DNA of 64,000 nucleotides, from the NCBI RefSeq assembly GCF_001612785.1, contig NZ_BDBC01000046.1, forward strand, positions 24,389 through 88,388, written 5' to 3'. The position numbers and the translations under genes were made by a program. The stretch is from Nocardia beijingensis NBRC 16342 (GTDB taxonomy: Bacteria > Actinomycetota > Actinomycetes > Mycobacteriales > Mycobacteriaceae). The notes under the pieces were generated by a model. The model worked only from the letters and a program-made list of their open reading frames with translations, did not search any database and was not told the DNA's origin. Of the stretch, positions 25,092-33,295 are shown piece by piece. The number at the start of each line of letters is the position of its first letter. Position 1 is the stretch's first letter.

Positions 25092-25405
25092 GGCAGATCC
25101 AGCCCGGTATCCATGAATCCCGCAGCGCGAGCGCTGTCTTGGGTCAGGAACTGAGCGATCGCCGTATCGGTGGTGTCGCCAAGGGTCTGCATGTTCGCGG
25201 CAGCCCGCAACATCGCACCGTCGATCGCGGCGCGAGCGGTACCGCAGGCCCCGAGGACCCGGCTCGCGGCCAGCCCATCCGTGACGCCGTCAGCGAGCGA
25301 ATTGGCCAGGCCGAGAGCGCTGAGCGTCGACGTCGTCGCCGCGAAGGTGTCGGCCAGCTGCCGGATATCGTCCGGATCGAAGTGGAACTGGTCGAGCGCA
25401 CTCAT
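25088..25405 (-). CDS. ESX secretion-associated (EspC/DUF2580-like) small protein
   Basis: 105 residues, helical and Ala-rich. The pattern HFDPDDIRQLADTF...LGLANSLADG...AIDGAMLRAAANMQTLGDTTDTAIAQF fits type VII secretion-associated proteins of the EspC/DUF2580 type. It overlaps the toxin start by 4 nt and is probably its co-secreted partner. Confidence 0.7.
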   Translation of the reverse strand: MSALDQFHFDPDDIRQLADTFAATTSTLSALGLANSLADGVTDGLAASRVLGACGTARAAIDGAMLRAAANMQTLGDTTDTAIAQFLTQDSARAAGFMDTGLDLP

Positions 25406-25487
25406 ATCGTCTCCCCCCTACCGCGCATGGCGTTTCGTGCGACCACTATAGGCAGCAGATCGGACATGTGCACTGCGATCACCCTTG

Positions 25488-26339
25488 CTAGTGCCGCCCC
25501 ACCTCCCAGTCGCCCCAGTGATCGTCGAGCTCGTATCGATCGTCCTCGGCGCGATCGGATTCAGGGAACTGCGGTTCGAGCCAGGCTGGTATGGGCACGG
25601 GATCTTGGACCGTTTGGCTCGGACCGGTCCGCGCGTCGACGGCTTGCCGGTCATCCGGCAGAGAAAGAAAGTTCGGGCATAGAGAGTCACGACCGTCATC
25701 CGCACGATCCGCACGCGCCACCTCGACACGGCGTGGTGCCCTTCGCGGTGGAGGAGGCTCCGGGGTAGCGGTGAAGTAGAAGTCCTCGTCATCGGGCGAG
25801 TCGAACGGCTGGATGACGTGCGCCATGGATTCGTGCTGCGAGGCATCGCCTTTCAACGCGGAGCCGGAATCAGAAGCACCGCGGGCGCGAGAGGGCGAGT
25901 ACGTGTCGCGCGCGGACCAGGCCCCGGTGTCCGCATCAGCACTGGTGTCGGAATACGAGTCCGAACGGACGTGATCTCCGGCAGCAGGGCGTAGATGCTC
26001 CTCGAGCGGGTGATGAGATTCGGCGGCACCGGCGGCAGGAGTCTCGTCGCCCTCCGGCGAAGACGCATCGTTGCCGCTGTCGCGAAGTTGCTCGACGGCC
26101 TCCCGTACAGCTGCCCCCGCCTGCGCGAACGCGACCTTGTGCAATTCCACTACGACATCGGCCAACTGGTACACCGTCAGCCGCGCCGCCGCGTCACCCA
26201 ACTCGATGGAGTACAACACCCCGTTCGCCCCGACCACGACGGTGACAGAACCGTCCGAGGACGAAGCCGTCCCCCGCGAACGCGCCATGGCGTCTTGGAG
26301 CCGCTCGATTCGCTGCGTTTCCGAGCTCATGTGCTCCAT
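25488..26339 (-). CDS. YbaB/EbfC-like protein with long disordered tail
   Basis: 283 residues. The first about 105 residues follow the YbaB layout (IERLQDAMARSRGTASSS, SVTVVVGANGVLYSIELG, YQLADVVVELHKVAFAQAG). The remaining about 180 are Asp/Ser/Pro/Arg-rich and look disordered. It heads the cassette YbaB-like / EspC-like / toxin / membrane protein, mirroring the gene at 5693 in the first toxin locus. An ATG at 26330 is an alternative start. Confidence 0.75.
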   Translation of the reverse strand: MEHMSSETQRIERLQDAMARSRGTASSSDGSVTVVVGANGVLYSIELGDAAARLTVYQLADVVVELHKVAFAQAGAAVREAVEQLRDSGNDASSPEGDETPAAGAAESHHPLEEHLRPAAGDHVRSDSYSDTSADADTGAWSARDTYSPSRARGASDSGSALKGDASQHESMAHVIQPFDSPDDEDFYFTATPEPPPPRRAPRRVEVARADRADDGRDSLCPNFLSLPDDRQAVDARTGPSQTVQDPVPIPAWLEPQFPESDRAEDDRYELDDHWGDWEVGRH

Positions 26340-26469
26340 CTCACCCCCCGGCTTTCCCGCTCCAGCTTACTTGCGACTGGAAAGATCGGAAATCGTCTGC
26401 GGAAAGCGTCCTTGTCGGCGCTGCGTTACTCTGGCGCGAGAACCGGCCGAGGTTGGAGAGGGGCGTCCT

Positions 26470-26760
26470 ATGTCGAACGAACAGCGCCCACGTCCCGATG
26501 ATGCACGCACGCTCGCGGGCGCTTTCGCCGCAGCGGGCCTTCTCGTCGCCGCCACCAGTCGTCCAACAGTGGACGACCTGGACGCCGCGTTGCCCGACAC
26601 CACGGTACTGAAATCATGCGATACCGCAGCGCAACTCGTGGACCGAGTACTTCGGGAAACCGCGAATCGACTGCAACACTCGAGTGCGGCAACACTGCGT
26701 GCGGCCGAGTCCCGTGACCGCCGAGGAACACAACTACCCGACGTCGCACTCTGCTTCTGA
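26470..26760 (+). CDS. Hypothetical protein
   Basis: 96 residues from ATG 26470, downstream of a GGAGAGGGG stretch. Nothing recognised. It is hydrophilic with a short Ala-rich segment (TLAGAFAAAGLLVAATSR) and a helical C-terminal half. Divergent from the YbaB-like gene. It could be a regulator or accessory of the cassette, but there is no direct evidence; codon use is compatible with a real gene. Confidence 0.45.
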   Translation: MSNEQRPRPDDARTLAGAFAAAGLLVAATSRPTVDDLDAALPDTTVLKSCDTAAQLVDRVLRETANRLQHSSAATLRAAESRDRRGTQLPDVALCF

Positions 26761-27080
26761 GGTTGCCGGCCAGCCCCTTTCTCGAGTCGCCGCGACAACG
26801 CCGACGCGGTCATCGCAGCGGCCGCCGCCTGACAGACCCGCTCTGTTCGCCTTTGCCGCAGCAGTCGACCGCTCGCCGTGCCGCCCGTACCGTCCGCCGA
26901 GTCACCGGCTTGGTGGCCAGGCCGTACTTCCAGCGAAGGTCAGTCAACGGCGCGGCATATTCTTCGGCACCGGCCGTGCCGGATCTGAAGTGCATCCGAC
27001 AAAGCACCCGGTGGAATCAGCGGTCGAAAGGCGCTGAGGGGGTGCCGGAAACATCAACGAAGTGCCGCCGAAATGCGAGC
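26761..27080. other. Intergenic region without recognisable gene
   Basis: 320 bp between the hypothetical gene and the rpsN terminator. No convincing frame or repeat seen; it forms the outer edge of the inserted segment next to rpsN. Confidence 0.5.
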
Positions 27081-27113
27081 GAGGGCACGGACTCGCATGG
27101 AGTCCGTGCCCTC
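27081..27113 (-). terminator. Terminator of the rplN-rpsN half operon
   Basis: GAGGGCACGGACTC, loop GCATG, GAGTCCGTGCCCTC: a 14-bp perfect stem about 40 bp after the rpsN stop. In this genome it ends the upstream half of the spc operon, before rpsH. Confidence 0.85.
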
Positions 27114-27153
27114 GTTCAGGTGTTCAGTTGGTGACGCTCAGCAGAGCGTCAGC

Positions 27154-27339
27154 TCACCAGGAGCTCTTGTGCACGCCCGGCAGCTCGCCGCGGTGCGCCA
27201 TTTCGCGCAGGCACACGCGGCAGAGGCCGAACTTGCGGTAGACCGCGTGGGGGCGGGCGCAGCGCTGGCAGCGGGTGTAGGCGCGGACAGCGAACTTCGG
27301 CTTGGCGTTGGCCTTGTTGACCAGTGCTTTCTTAGCCAT
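27154..27339 (-). CDS. rpsN: 30S ribosomal protein S14 (type Z, zinc-binding)
   Basis: 61 residues from ATG 27339 (MAKKALVNKANAKPKFAV). The CxxC...CxxC zinc knuckle is intact (TRCQRCARPHAVYRKFGLCRVC), typical of the short C+ form. It lies 4 nt after the rplE stop. It is the last gene of the upstream half of the split spc operon, followed by a terminator. Confidence 0.97.
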   Translation of the reverse strand: MAKKALVNKANAKPKFAVRAYTRCQRCARPHAVYRKFGLCRVCLREMAHRGELPGVHKSSW

Positions 27340-27343
27340 GTGC

Positions 27344-27907
27344 TCAGTTCTCCTTGAACGGGAAGCCGAGGTGCTTGAGCAGGGCACGGCCTTCTTCGTT
27401 GTTGGTCGCGGTGGTCACCACGGTGATGTCCATACCACGCGGGCGGTCGATCTTGTCGACGTCGATCTCGTGGAACATCGACTGCTCGCTCAGGCCGAAC
27501 GTGTAGTTGCCGTTGCCGTCGAACTGCTTCGGCGACAGGCCGCGGAAGTCGCGGATACGCGGCAGCGCGATGGAGACCAGGCGGTCCAGGAACTCCCACA
27601 TCCGGTCGCCGCGCAGGGTGACCTTGGCGCCGATCGGCATGCCCTCACGCAGCTTGAACTGCGCGATGGACTTGGTCGCCTTGCGGATCTGCGGCTTCTG
27701 ACCGGTGATCAGGGCCAGGTCCTCGACGGCGCCGTTGATCAGCTTCGCGTCGCGGGCGGCGTCGCCGACACCCATGTTGACGACGACCTTCACCACGCCG
27801 GGGATCTGCATCACATTGGCGTAGCCGAATTCCTTGTTCAGCGCGTCCTTGATCTCTTCGCGGTAGCGCTGCTTCAGCCGGGGCTGCACTTTTTCCGTCG
27901 TGGTCAT
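27344..27907 (-). CDS. rplE: 50S ribosomal protein L5
   Basis: 187 residues, with PRLKQRYREEIKDALNKEF near the start, KVVVNMGVGDAARDAK, and GMDITVVTTATNNEEGRALL at the end, all typical of L5. It binds 5S rRNA. One base lies between its start and the rplX stop. Confidence 0.98.
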   Translation of the reverse strand: MTTTEKVQPRLKQRYREEIKDALNKEFGYANVMQIPGVVKVVVNMGVGDAARDAKLINGAVEDLALITGQKPQIRKATKSIAQFKLREGMPIGAKVTLRGDRMWEFLDRLVSIALPRIRDFRGLSPKQFDGNGNYTFGLSEQSMFHEIDVDKIDRPRGMDITVVTTATNNEEGRALLKHLGFPFKEN

Positions 27908-27908
27908 G

Positions 27909-28226
27909 TCAGATGTCCTTCCCGTTCTTACGGGAGATCCGGACCCGCTTGCCGCTCTCCTCGTCGGTCCGGTAGCCGACGCGGGCCGGCTTGCCGTCGG
28001 AGTCGACGACCATCACGTTGGAGACGTGGATGGGGGCTTCCTGGGTCACGATGCCGCCCGAGGAGGCGCCGCGCTGGTTGGCGGAGTTCGCGACGTGCTT
28101 CTTGATCCGGTTCACGCCCTCGACGAGAACCCGGTTCTCCTTCGGGTAGGCCTGGATGACCTTGCCCTTGGCACCCTTGTCCTTGCCCGAGATGACGAGC
28201 ACGGTGTCGCCCTTGTGCACCTTCAT
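27909..28226 (-). CDS. rplX: 50S ribosomal protein L24
   Basis: 105 residues: MKVHKGDTVLVISGKDKGAK (the KOW motif region) and HVSNVMVVDSDGKPARVG. An early-assembly 23S rRNA binder. Tightly packed between rplN and rplE. Confidence 0.98.
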   Translation of the reverse strand: MKVHKGDTVLVISGKDKGAKGKVIQAYPKENRVLVEGVNRIKKHVANSANQRGASSGGIVTQEAPIHVSNVMVVDSDGKPARVGYRTDEESGKRVRISRKNGKDI

Positions 28227-28227
28227 G

Positions 28228-28596
28228 TCAGAGCACCTCCGGGGCCAGCGAGACGATCTTCATGAACTTCTTGTCGCGCAGCTCGCGGCCGACCGGGCCG
28301 AAGATGCGGGTGCCGCGCGGGTCGTTGTCCGCCTTGATGAGCACGGCCGCGTTCTCGTCGAAACGGATGTAGGAACCGTCCGGACGGCGGCGCTCCTTGG
28401 TGGTGCGCACGACAACGGCCTTGACGACGTCACCCCGCTTCACGTTGCCGCCGGGGATGGCGTCCTTCACGGTAGCGACGATGATGTCGCCGATACCGGC
28501 ATAGCGACGCGACGAACCGCCGAGAACGCGGATGCAAAGGATCTCCTTCGCGCCCGTGTTGTCGGCGACGCGCAGTCGCGACTCCTGCTGAATCAC
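28228..28596 (-). CDS. rplN: 50S ribosomal protein L14
   Basis: 122 residues, MIQQESRLRVADNTGAKEIL at the start and the L14 signature in AVVVRTTKERRRPDGS. Start is GTG 28596 with GGAGG upstream. First gene of the spc operon; its promoter segment is at 28764-28807. Confidence 0.98.
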   Translation of the reverse strand: MIQQESRLRVADNTGAKEILCIRVLGGSSRRYAGIGDIIVATVKDAIPGGNVKRGDVVKAVVVRTTKERRRPDGSYIRFDENAAVLIKADNDPRGTRIFGPVGRELRDKKFMKIVSLAPEVL

Positions 28597-28763
28597 TTCA
28601 GCGTCCTCCTTGACCTGGACGTATGTGCACGCCGGATTGCCGACCCGACGGGCATGGTCGGTTGCCCTCCGGACGCGCGCCTGCCAGCGGTTTTCTCGGT
28701 TCTGACCAGAAACGCGGAACCAACCTCTGGGGGTTCACTGCCGGATTGCGGGCACAGCTCCCG

Positions 28764-28807
28764 CAGGCAACCGGTCTAGTGTAGGGGAATCCGCAGGTCG
28801 TTCCCAA
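28764..28807 (-). promoter_or_regulatory. Promoter of the rplN-rpsN half operon
   Basis: Minus strand: -35 TTGGGA (complement of 28802-28807), 18-bp spacer, -10 TACACT (complement of 28778-28783), then ctagaccggttgcctg. The transcript would have a leader of about 170 nt before rplN. The 22 bp at 28764-28785 match those before rpsH with a single difference. Confidence 0.75.
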
Positions 28808-28933
28808 ATCGGGGCCACACGTCGCTGCCCGTTTCCCCAATCCCGGCCGGTCCGGCGCGGCGCCGGTAGCCTCGTGTCCTGCAAGGCTGTCTTCGTACAT
28901 CAGCGGCACCGCCGCGTCGGGGAGAGGATTCTC

Positions 28934-30982
28934 GTGACATCTACCGGTCGGCCAGCGAAGCTGGATCGTCGTGCCTTCCTGATCGCCCTCGGAGCCGTCC
29001 CGGCCGCCGCAGCGCTGGTCGCGTGCTCGGACGACACCGAACCCGCGAGCCGCACGCTCACCGGCGTCGATCTCAGCGGAGCGGACGAGGCGATCCGGCC
29101 TCAGGACGACCTGTACCGGCACGTCAACGGGAAGTGGCTGCGGGAGTACCAGCTGCCGCCGGACAAGGTCAGCTACGGCTCGGGCAGCGAGGCGGGCGAA
29201 CGCACCGAGCAGCAGTTGCGGGAGATCATCGACGGCATCGAGGACCCGAAGCCCGGCTCGGAAGAACAGCAGATCAGGGATCTCTACGACGCCAGGGTGG
29301 ACTGGGACGAGATCGAACGGCTCGGCATGACGCCGCTGGCGCCGCTGCTGGCGAAGATCGACGGCGCCGCCACCAAGCCGGAGTTGGCCAAGGTGATGGC
29401 CGAGCTGCCGATCAGCGGGCTGATCGGCATCAGCATCTCCGTCGACCGGAAGGATTCCAACGCGTACCTCCCGTGGGTCGGCCAGTCCGGCCTCGGACTC
29501 GGCGAGCAGTACTACCGGAAGCCGGAGTACGCGGAGGTGCTCACGCAATACCGGGTGTACCTCGAACGCATCGCGGCCGGCGCGGGCTTCCCCGATCCGG
29601 CGGGTATGGCTCAGCGGGTATTCGACCTGGAGAAGCGGATCGCTCCCGGGCACTGGGACAACGTCCGCACCCGTGACGTCGACGCGACCTACAACGTCTA
29701 CAGCTGGGCGGACATGACCGCCCTCGCACCCGGGTTCGACTGGGACCCGTGGCTGGCCGGTAACACCGATCGTCCGCGTGAGCTGTTCGCGACCATGGTG
29801 GTGGGCCAACCGTCCTACCTCACGACGGCGGGACAGTTGTGGTCGGAAGTCGATATCGCCACATGGCGTGACTACCTGAAGCTCAGTGTGCTGCGGGAGT
29901 TCGCTCCCTACTTGCCCCGGGCCGTCAACGACGCGAATTTCGAGTTCAAGGGCAAGATCCTCAACGGGCAGGACGAGCGCCCGGAACGCTGGAAGTACGG
30001 CGTGAGCATCGTCGACGACAAGCTGGGCGAACAGCTCGGGAAACTGTATGTCGCCAAGCATTTTCCGCCGGAGGCCAAGGAGCGGGCCAAGGAAATGCTC
30101 GACGACGTGATCGCGGCCTACCGCGAGAACTTCACCAATTCGACCTGGATGTCCCCCGCCACCAGGGCCGCGTCGCTGGCGAAACTGGACAAGATCGATC
30201 CGAAGATCGGCTATCCGGACAAGTGGGTCGACTACTCGAAGCTGAAGATCACCAAGGGCAAGCTCATCGAATCGCTGCTCGCCATCAACGAATTCGAGAC
30301 CAAACGCGCATTCGCCAAACTCGGCAAGCCGGTGGACAAGACCGAATGGGGCATGTCGCCGCAGACGGTGAACGCCTACTACTTGGCGACCTCCAATCAG
30401 ATCGTCTTCCCCGCCGCCTACCTCCAGCCGCCGTTCTTCGACAAGGACGCCCTGCCCGCCGTCAACTACGGCGCGGTCGGGTCCACCATCGGGCACGAGA
30501 TCGGCCACGGCTTCGACGACCAGGGCTCCAAGTACGACGGCGACGGCAATCGCCGCGACTGGTGGACGCCGGAGGACCGCGCCGCGTTCGACGCCAGGGC
30601 GAAACAACTGGTCGACCAGTACAACGCGCTCGTCCCGGAGGGCCTGGAGCCGAATCAGCACGTCAACGGCGAACTCACCGTCGGCGAGAACCTCGCCGAT
30701 CTGCGCGGACTCCAGATCACCCTGGCCGCCTTCCGCATCGCCGAGAAGCGCAGGGGCATCGACAATCCCGACTACCGCACCATGTTCCTGTCCTGGGCCC
30801 GCAGCTGGCGCGAGAAGCAGACGAAGGAACTCACCGTCCGCTACCTCAGCGTTGATACCCACTCTCCCAACGAGTTCCGCTGCAACCAGGTCGTGCGCAA
30901 TCTCGAGGAGTTCTACAAGACCTTCGACGTGAAGGAAGGCGACAAGTTGTACCTGCCGCCCGATCAGCGAGTGACCTTCTGA
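28934..30982 (+). CDS. M13-family (neprilysin-like) zinc metallopeptidase, Tat lipoprotein
   Basis: 682 residues from GTG 28934, 6 nt after GGAGAGG. The N-terminus has a twin-arginine signal (LDRRAFLIALGAVPAAAALVAC) whose lipobox ends at Cys31, so export as a lipoprotein is predicted. The catalytic motif GHEIGHGFDDQGSKYD and the third zinc-ligand motif GENLADLRGL are intact, as is NAYYLATSNQIVFPAA. M13 enzymes cleave peptides; mycobacterial Zmp1 is the best-known actinobacterial member, though it lacks this signal. Divergent from rplN; a hairpin terminator follows the stop. Confidence 0.95.
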   Translation: MTSTGRPAKLDRRAFLIALGAVPAAAALVACSDDTEPASRTLTGVDLSGADEAIRPQDDLYRHVNGKWLREYQLPPDKVSYGSGSEAGERTEQQLREIIDGIEDPKPGSEEQQIRDLYDARVDWDEIERLGMTPLAPLLAKIDGAATKPELAKVMAELPISGLIGISISVDRKDSNAYLPWVGQSGLGLGEQYYRKPEYAEVLTQYRVYLERIAAGAGFPDPAGMAQRVFDLEKRIAPGHWDNVRTRDVDATYNVYSWADMTALAPGFDWDPWLAGNTDRPRELFATMVVGQPSYLTTAGQLWSEVDIATWRDYLKLSVLREFAPYLPRAVNDANFEFKGKILNGQDERPERWKYGVSIVDDKLGEQLGKLYVAKHFPPEAKERAKEMLDDVIAAYRENFTNSTWMSPATRAASLAKLDKIDPKIGYPDKWVDYSKLKITKGKLIESLLAINEFETKRAFAKLGKPVDKTEWGMSPQTVNAYYLATSNQIVFPAAYLQPPFFDKDALPAVNYGAVGSTIGHEIGHGFDDQGSKYDGDGNRRDWWTPEDRAAFDARAKQLVDQYNALVPEGLEPNQHVNGELTVGENLADLRGLQITLAAFRIAEKRRGIDNPDYRTMFLSWARSWREKQTKELTVRYLSVDTHSPNEFRCNQVVRNLEEFYKTFDVKEGDKLYLPPDQRVTF

Positions 30983-30989
30983 GCGCCTT

Positions 30990-31015
30990 CGAGCCCGCCC
31001 TTCACGGCGGGCTCG
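30990..31015. terminator. Bidirectional terminator between the peptidase and tetR
   Basis: CGAGCCCGCC, loop CTTCAC, GGCGGGCTCG, followed by ATTTC: a 10-bp stem in the 37-bp gap between convergent genes. Confidence 0.8.
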
Positions 31016-31019
31016 ATTT

Positions 31020-31700
31020 CTATGCGGGACGGAGCAGACCGTCGATGAGCGCGTCGAGGCCGAGGTCGTAGGTGTCGCGGGCGGCGAGGGAGAGGTAGTC
31101 GGAGCCCAGGGCGGCGAGGCGCGGATAGGTCTCGGCGTCGAGTTCGGCGAAAACCTGCGCGCGGAAGGTGGGGCGGTCCTCCGCGGACCGGCGGGCGGAT
31201 CGGGCGCGGACGATGAGGTCGCCCGCGGTGTAGTGCCAGATGACGCGGTACGCCTGGGCGGCGCGATCCAGCGGTAGGCCCCCCGCGACGAATCCGTCGA
31301 CGATGGATTCGCTGACCCACAGCGCCGAGACGCCAAGAAGGTCGTCCGCGGCGAGGATTTCCACGATCCACGGCCGCGCGGCGAGCACGTCGCGCATGGC
31401 GCGCGCCGCGACGCGGACGCGCTCGCGGGGTTCCTCCGGCAGATCCGGCCAGACCACCTGGTCGGCGTACTCGTTGAGCAGGAGCCGCAGCAGGTCTTCC
31501 TTGTCCCGGACGTGGTGGTAGAGCGCCATCGGCGTGCAGCCGAGTTCGGTGGCGAGGCGGCGCATGGTCAGCTTCGCCACGCCATCGGCCTCGATCACCG
31601 AGTCGGCCGCCGCGAGGATCTCCGCCCGGGAGATACGCGCGGGTCGGCCGGTGCGCTGTGGCTGCGACGACGAGCTCGGCATGGGTCCATCTTCACTCAT
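31020..31700 (-). CDS. TetR-family transcriptional regulator
   Basis: 226 residues. The N-terminal HTH (residues about 20-70) reads ISRAEILAAADSVIEADG, LTMRRLATELGCTPMALYHHV. The C-terminal ligand-binding part resembles the TetR/TetR_C group (DVLAARPWIVEIL, YRVIWHYTAGDLIVRAR). Divergent from the MFS gene at 31752, whose start codon lies in a TATACATGTATA palindrome. It is therefore the probable repressor of that exporter. Confidence 0.92.
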   Translation of the reverse strand: MSEDGPMPSSSSQPQRTGRPARISRAEILAAADSVIEADGVAKLTMRRLATELGCTPMALYHHVRDKEDLLRLLLNEYADQVVWPDLPEEPRERVRVAARAMRDVLAARPWIVEILAADDLLGVSALWVSESIVDGFVAGGLPLDRAAQAYRVIWHYTAGDLIVRARSARRSAEDRPTFRAQVFAELDAETYPRLAALGSDYLSLAARDTYDLGLDALIDGLLRPA

Positions 31701-31715
31701 CCGCCGAAGTGGATG

Positions 31716-31758
31716 TGGACACGGGGCGGCTCACGCGGTTACTTTCTATACATGTATA
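31716..31758 (+). promoter_or_regulatory. MFS promoter and overlapping TetR operator
   Basis: Plus strand -35 TGGACA (31716-31721), 18-bp spacer, -10 TACTTT (31740-31745). The perfect palindrome TATACATGTATA (31747-31758) covers the ATG at 31752, which is also the expected transcription start. The mRNA is probably leaderless and blocked by the adjacent TetR protein. Confidence 0.7.
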
Positions 31759-33200
31759 AAAACTCTCGTGGGCGGCCCGCCCTCGCTCTGACGGCGGTGG
31801 CCGTCGCGCAGTTCATGGTCGCGTTGGACCTGGCGGTGGTGAATGTCGCGCTGCCTGCCATCCGAGCGGATCTGGGCTTCGCTCCGGTTGATCTGGCCTG
31901 GGTGGTGCACATCTACGCGCTGACCTTCGGCGGGTTCCTGCTGCTGGGCGGGAAGGCGTGCGACCTGTTCGGGCGGCGCAGGTTGCTCACCGCCGGACTC
32001 GTGGTGTTCGGCATCGCCTCCCTCGCGGGCGGATTCGCGCAGCAACCTTGGCAACTCGTCGCCGCGCGAGCGATCCAGGGGCTGGCCGCGGCGGCCGTGG
32101 CTCCCGCGACATTGGCCACGTTGACCACGACGTTTCCGGAAGGTCCCGGCCGGGTGCGAGCGCTCGGCGTGTGGAGCGCGGTGAACGCGGCGGGCGGCGC
32201 GATCGGCGTGCTGGTGGGCGGCCTGCTGACCGAGTACGCCAACTGGCGCTGGGTGATGCTGATCAACGTTCCGATCGTGGTGATCGCGTCGGTCGCGGCG
32301 GTGGCCGGTGTGGCGGCCGATCGAGCGAGCGGGCCGGCGCGGATCGACGTGCCGGGCGCTGTCCTCGGTACCGGCGGAATCGGTTTGCTGGTCGTGGGCG
32401 TGGTGCGGACCGAACACTACGGCTGGCTCTCCGCCGCCACGGCCGTAACCCTCGGTTCAGGGGTGGTGCTGCTCGCGGCTTTTCTCGCGGTGGAGGCCAG
32501 GACATCGACGCCTTTGGTTCGGCTCGGGCTGTTCGGCAACCGCTGGGCGGCGGGCGCGAATCTCTTCGTATTCTTCGCCGCGGCCGGGCAGTTCAGCGCG
32601 TTCTATTTCCTATCGCTGTATCAGCAGCAGGTGCTGGCCATGAGCGCGGGCGCGGCGGGCGCGGCCTTCGTGCCGTTCTCCCTCAGCGTCATCGTCGGCA
32701 CGGTGGTGGCCACGCGGGTGGGCGGCCGGCGCTCCCCGAAAGCGGCGCTCGTTCTCGGCGGGGCGCTGACCACGGCCGGGATCGGCTGGTTCGCCTTCAT
32801 CAGCGTCGACGGCAGCTTCGTCGCCGATGTGCTCGGCCCCTCGCTGCTGGGCGGCTTCGGTCTCGGGCTGTGCCTGGCTCCGGTGGCCGCCGCCGCGACC
32901 ATGGGCGTCGCGCCCCAGGAAGCGGGGATAGCTTCCGGGGTCTTCAACAGCGCGCGGCAGCTCGGCGGGTGTGTCGGAGTGGCCACGCTGGCCACGGTCG
33001 CGGCGGCGCGCACCGGAAACAGCGCCGCGCCCGCGGCGCTGAACGACGGTTACGCACTCGCGCTGTGCTGCGCCGCGGGACTTTTCGCGGTGGCGAGCGT
33101 CGTCGCCGCGACGGTGCTGCCGAGGACAAGCCGTGTGAATCCCACGCCCGCGGCAGAACTGATGCGGCCGGAAGCCGAAATGTCCGCCGCGCACCCGTGA
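31752..33200 (+). CDS. MFS drug exporter (DHA2/EmrB-QacA type)
   Basis: 482 residues with about 14 hydrophobic segments. The motif D-like FMVALDLAVVNVALPAI in TM1 and motif A-like GGKACDLFGRRRLL between TM2 and TM3 are typical of 14-TM drug:H+ antiporters. Start ATG 31752 gives MYKNSRGRPALALTAV; longer upstream frames lack membrane character. Paired with a divergent TetR gene and a downstream cupin, it probably exports a toxic small molecule; the substrate is unknown. Confidence 0.92.
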   Translation: MYKNSRGRPALALTAVAVAQFMVALDLAVVNVALPAIRADLGFAPVDLAWVVHIYALTFGGFLLLGGKACDLFGRRRLLTAGLVVFGIASLAGGFAQQPWQLVAARAIQGLAAAAVAPATLATLTTTFPEGPGRVRALGVWSAVNAAGGAIGVLVGGLLTEYANWRWVMLINVPIVVIASVAAVAGVAADRASGPARIDVPGAVLGTGGIGLLVVGVVRTEHYGWLSAATAVTLGSGVVLLAAFLAVEARTSTPLVRLGLFGNRWAAGANLFVFFAAAGQFSAFYFLSLYQQQVLAMSAGAAGAAFVPFSLSVIVGTVVATRVGGRRSPKAALVLGGALTTAGIGWFAFISVDGSFVADVLGPSLLGGFGLGLCLAPVAAAATMGVAPQEAGIASGVFNSARQLGGCVGVATLATVAAARTGNSAAPAALNDGYALALCCAAGLFAVASVVAATVLPRTSRVNPTPAAELMRPEAEMSAAHP

Positions 33201-33295
33201 CGAGCGAAATACCCCGGCCGCGAGCCAGAACGGATCGGATCGTCACCGAGCCGCACTTGATCAAGCGAAAGTTCCACCGAAGGAGAGGACCCATC

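Noticed and set aside
26761..27080. A 65-residue minus-strand frame (26810-27007)
   Set aside because: Arg-rich, without ribosome-binding site or neighbour logic; probably chance.
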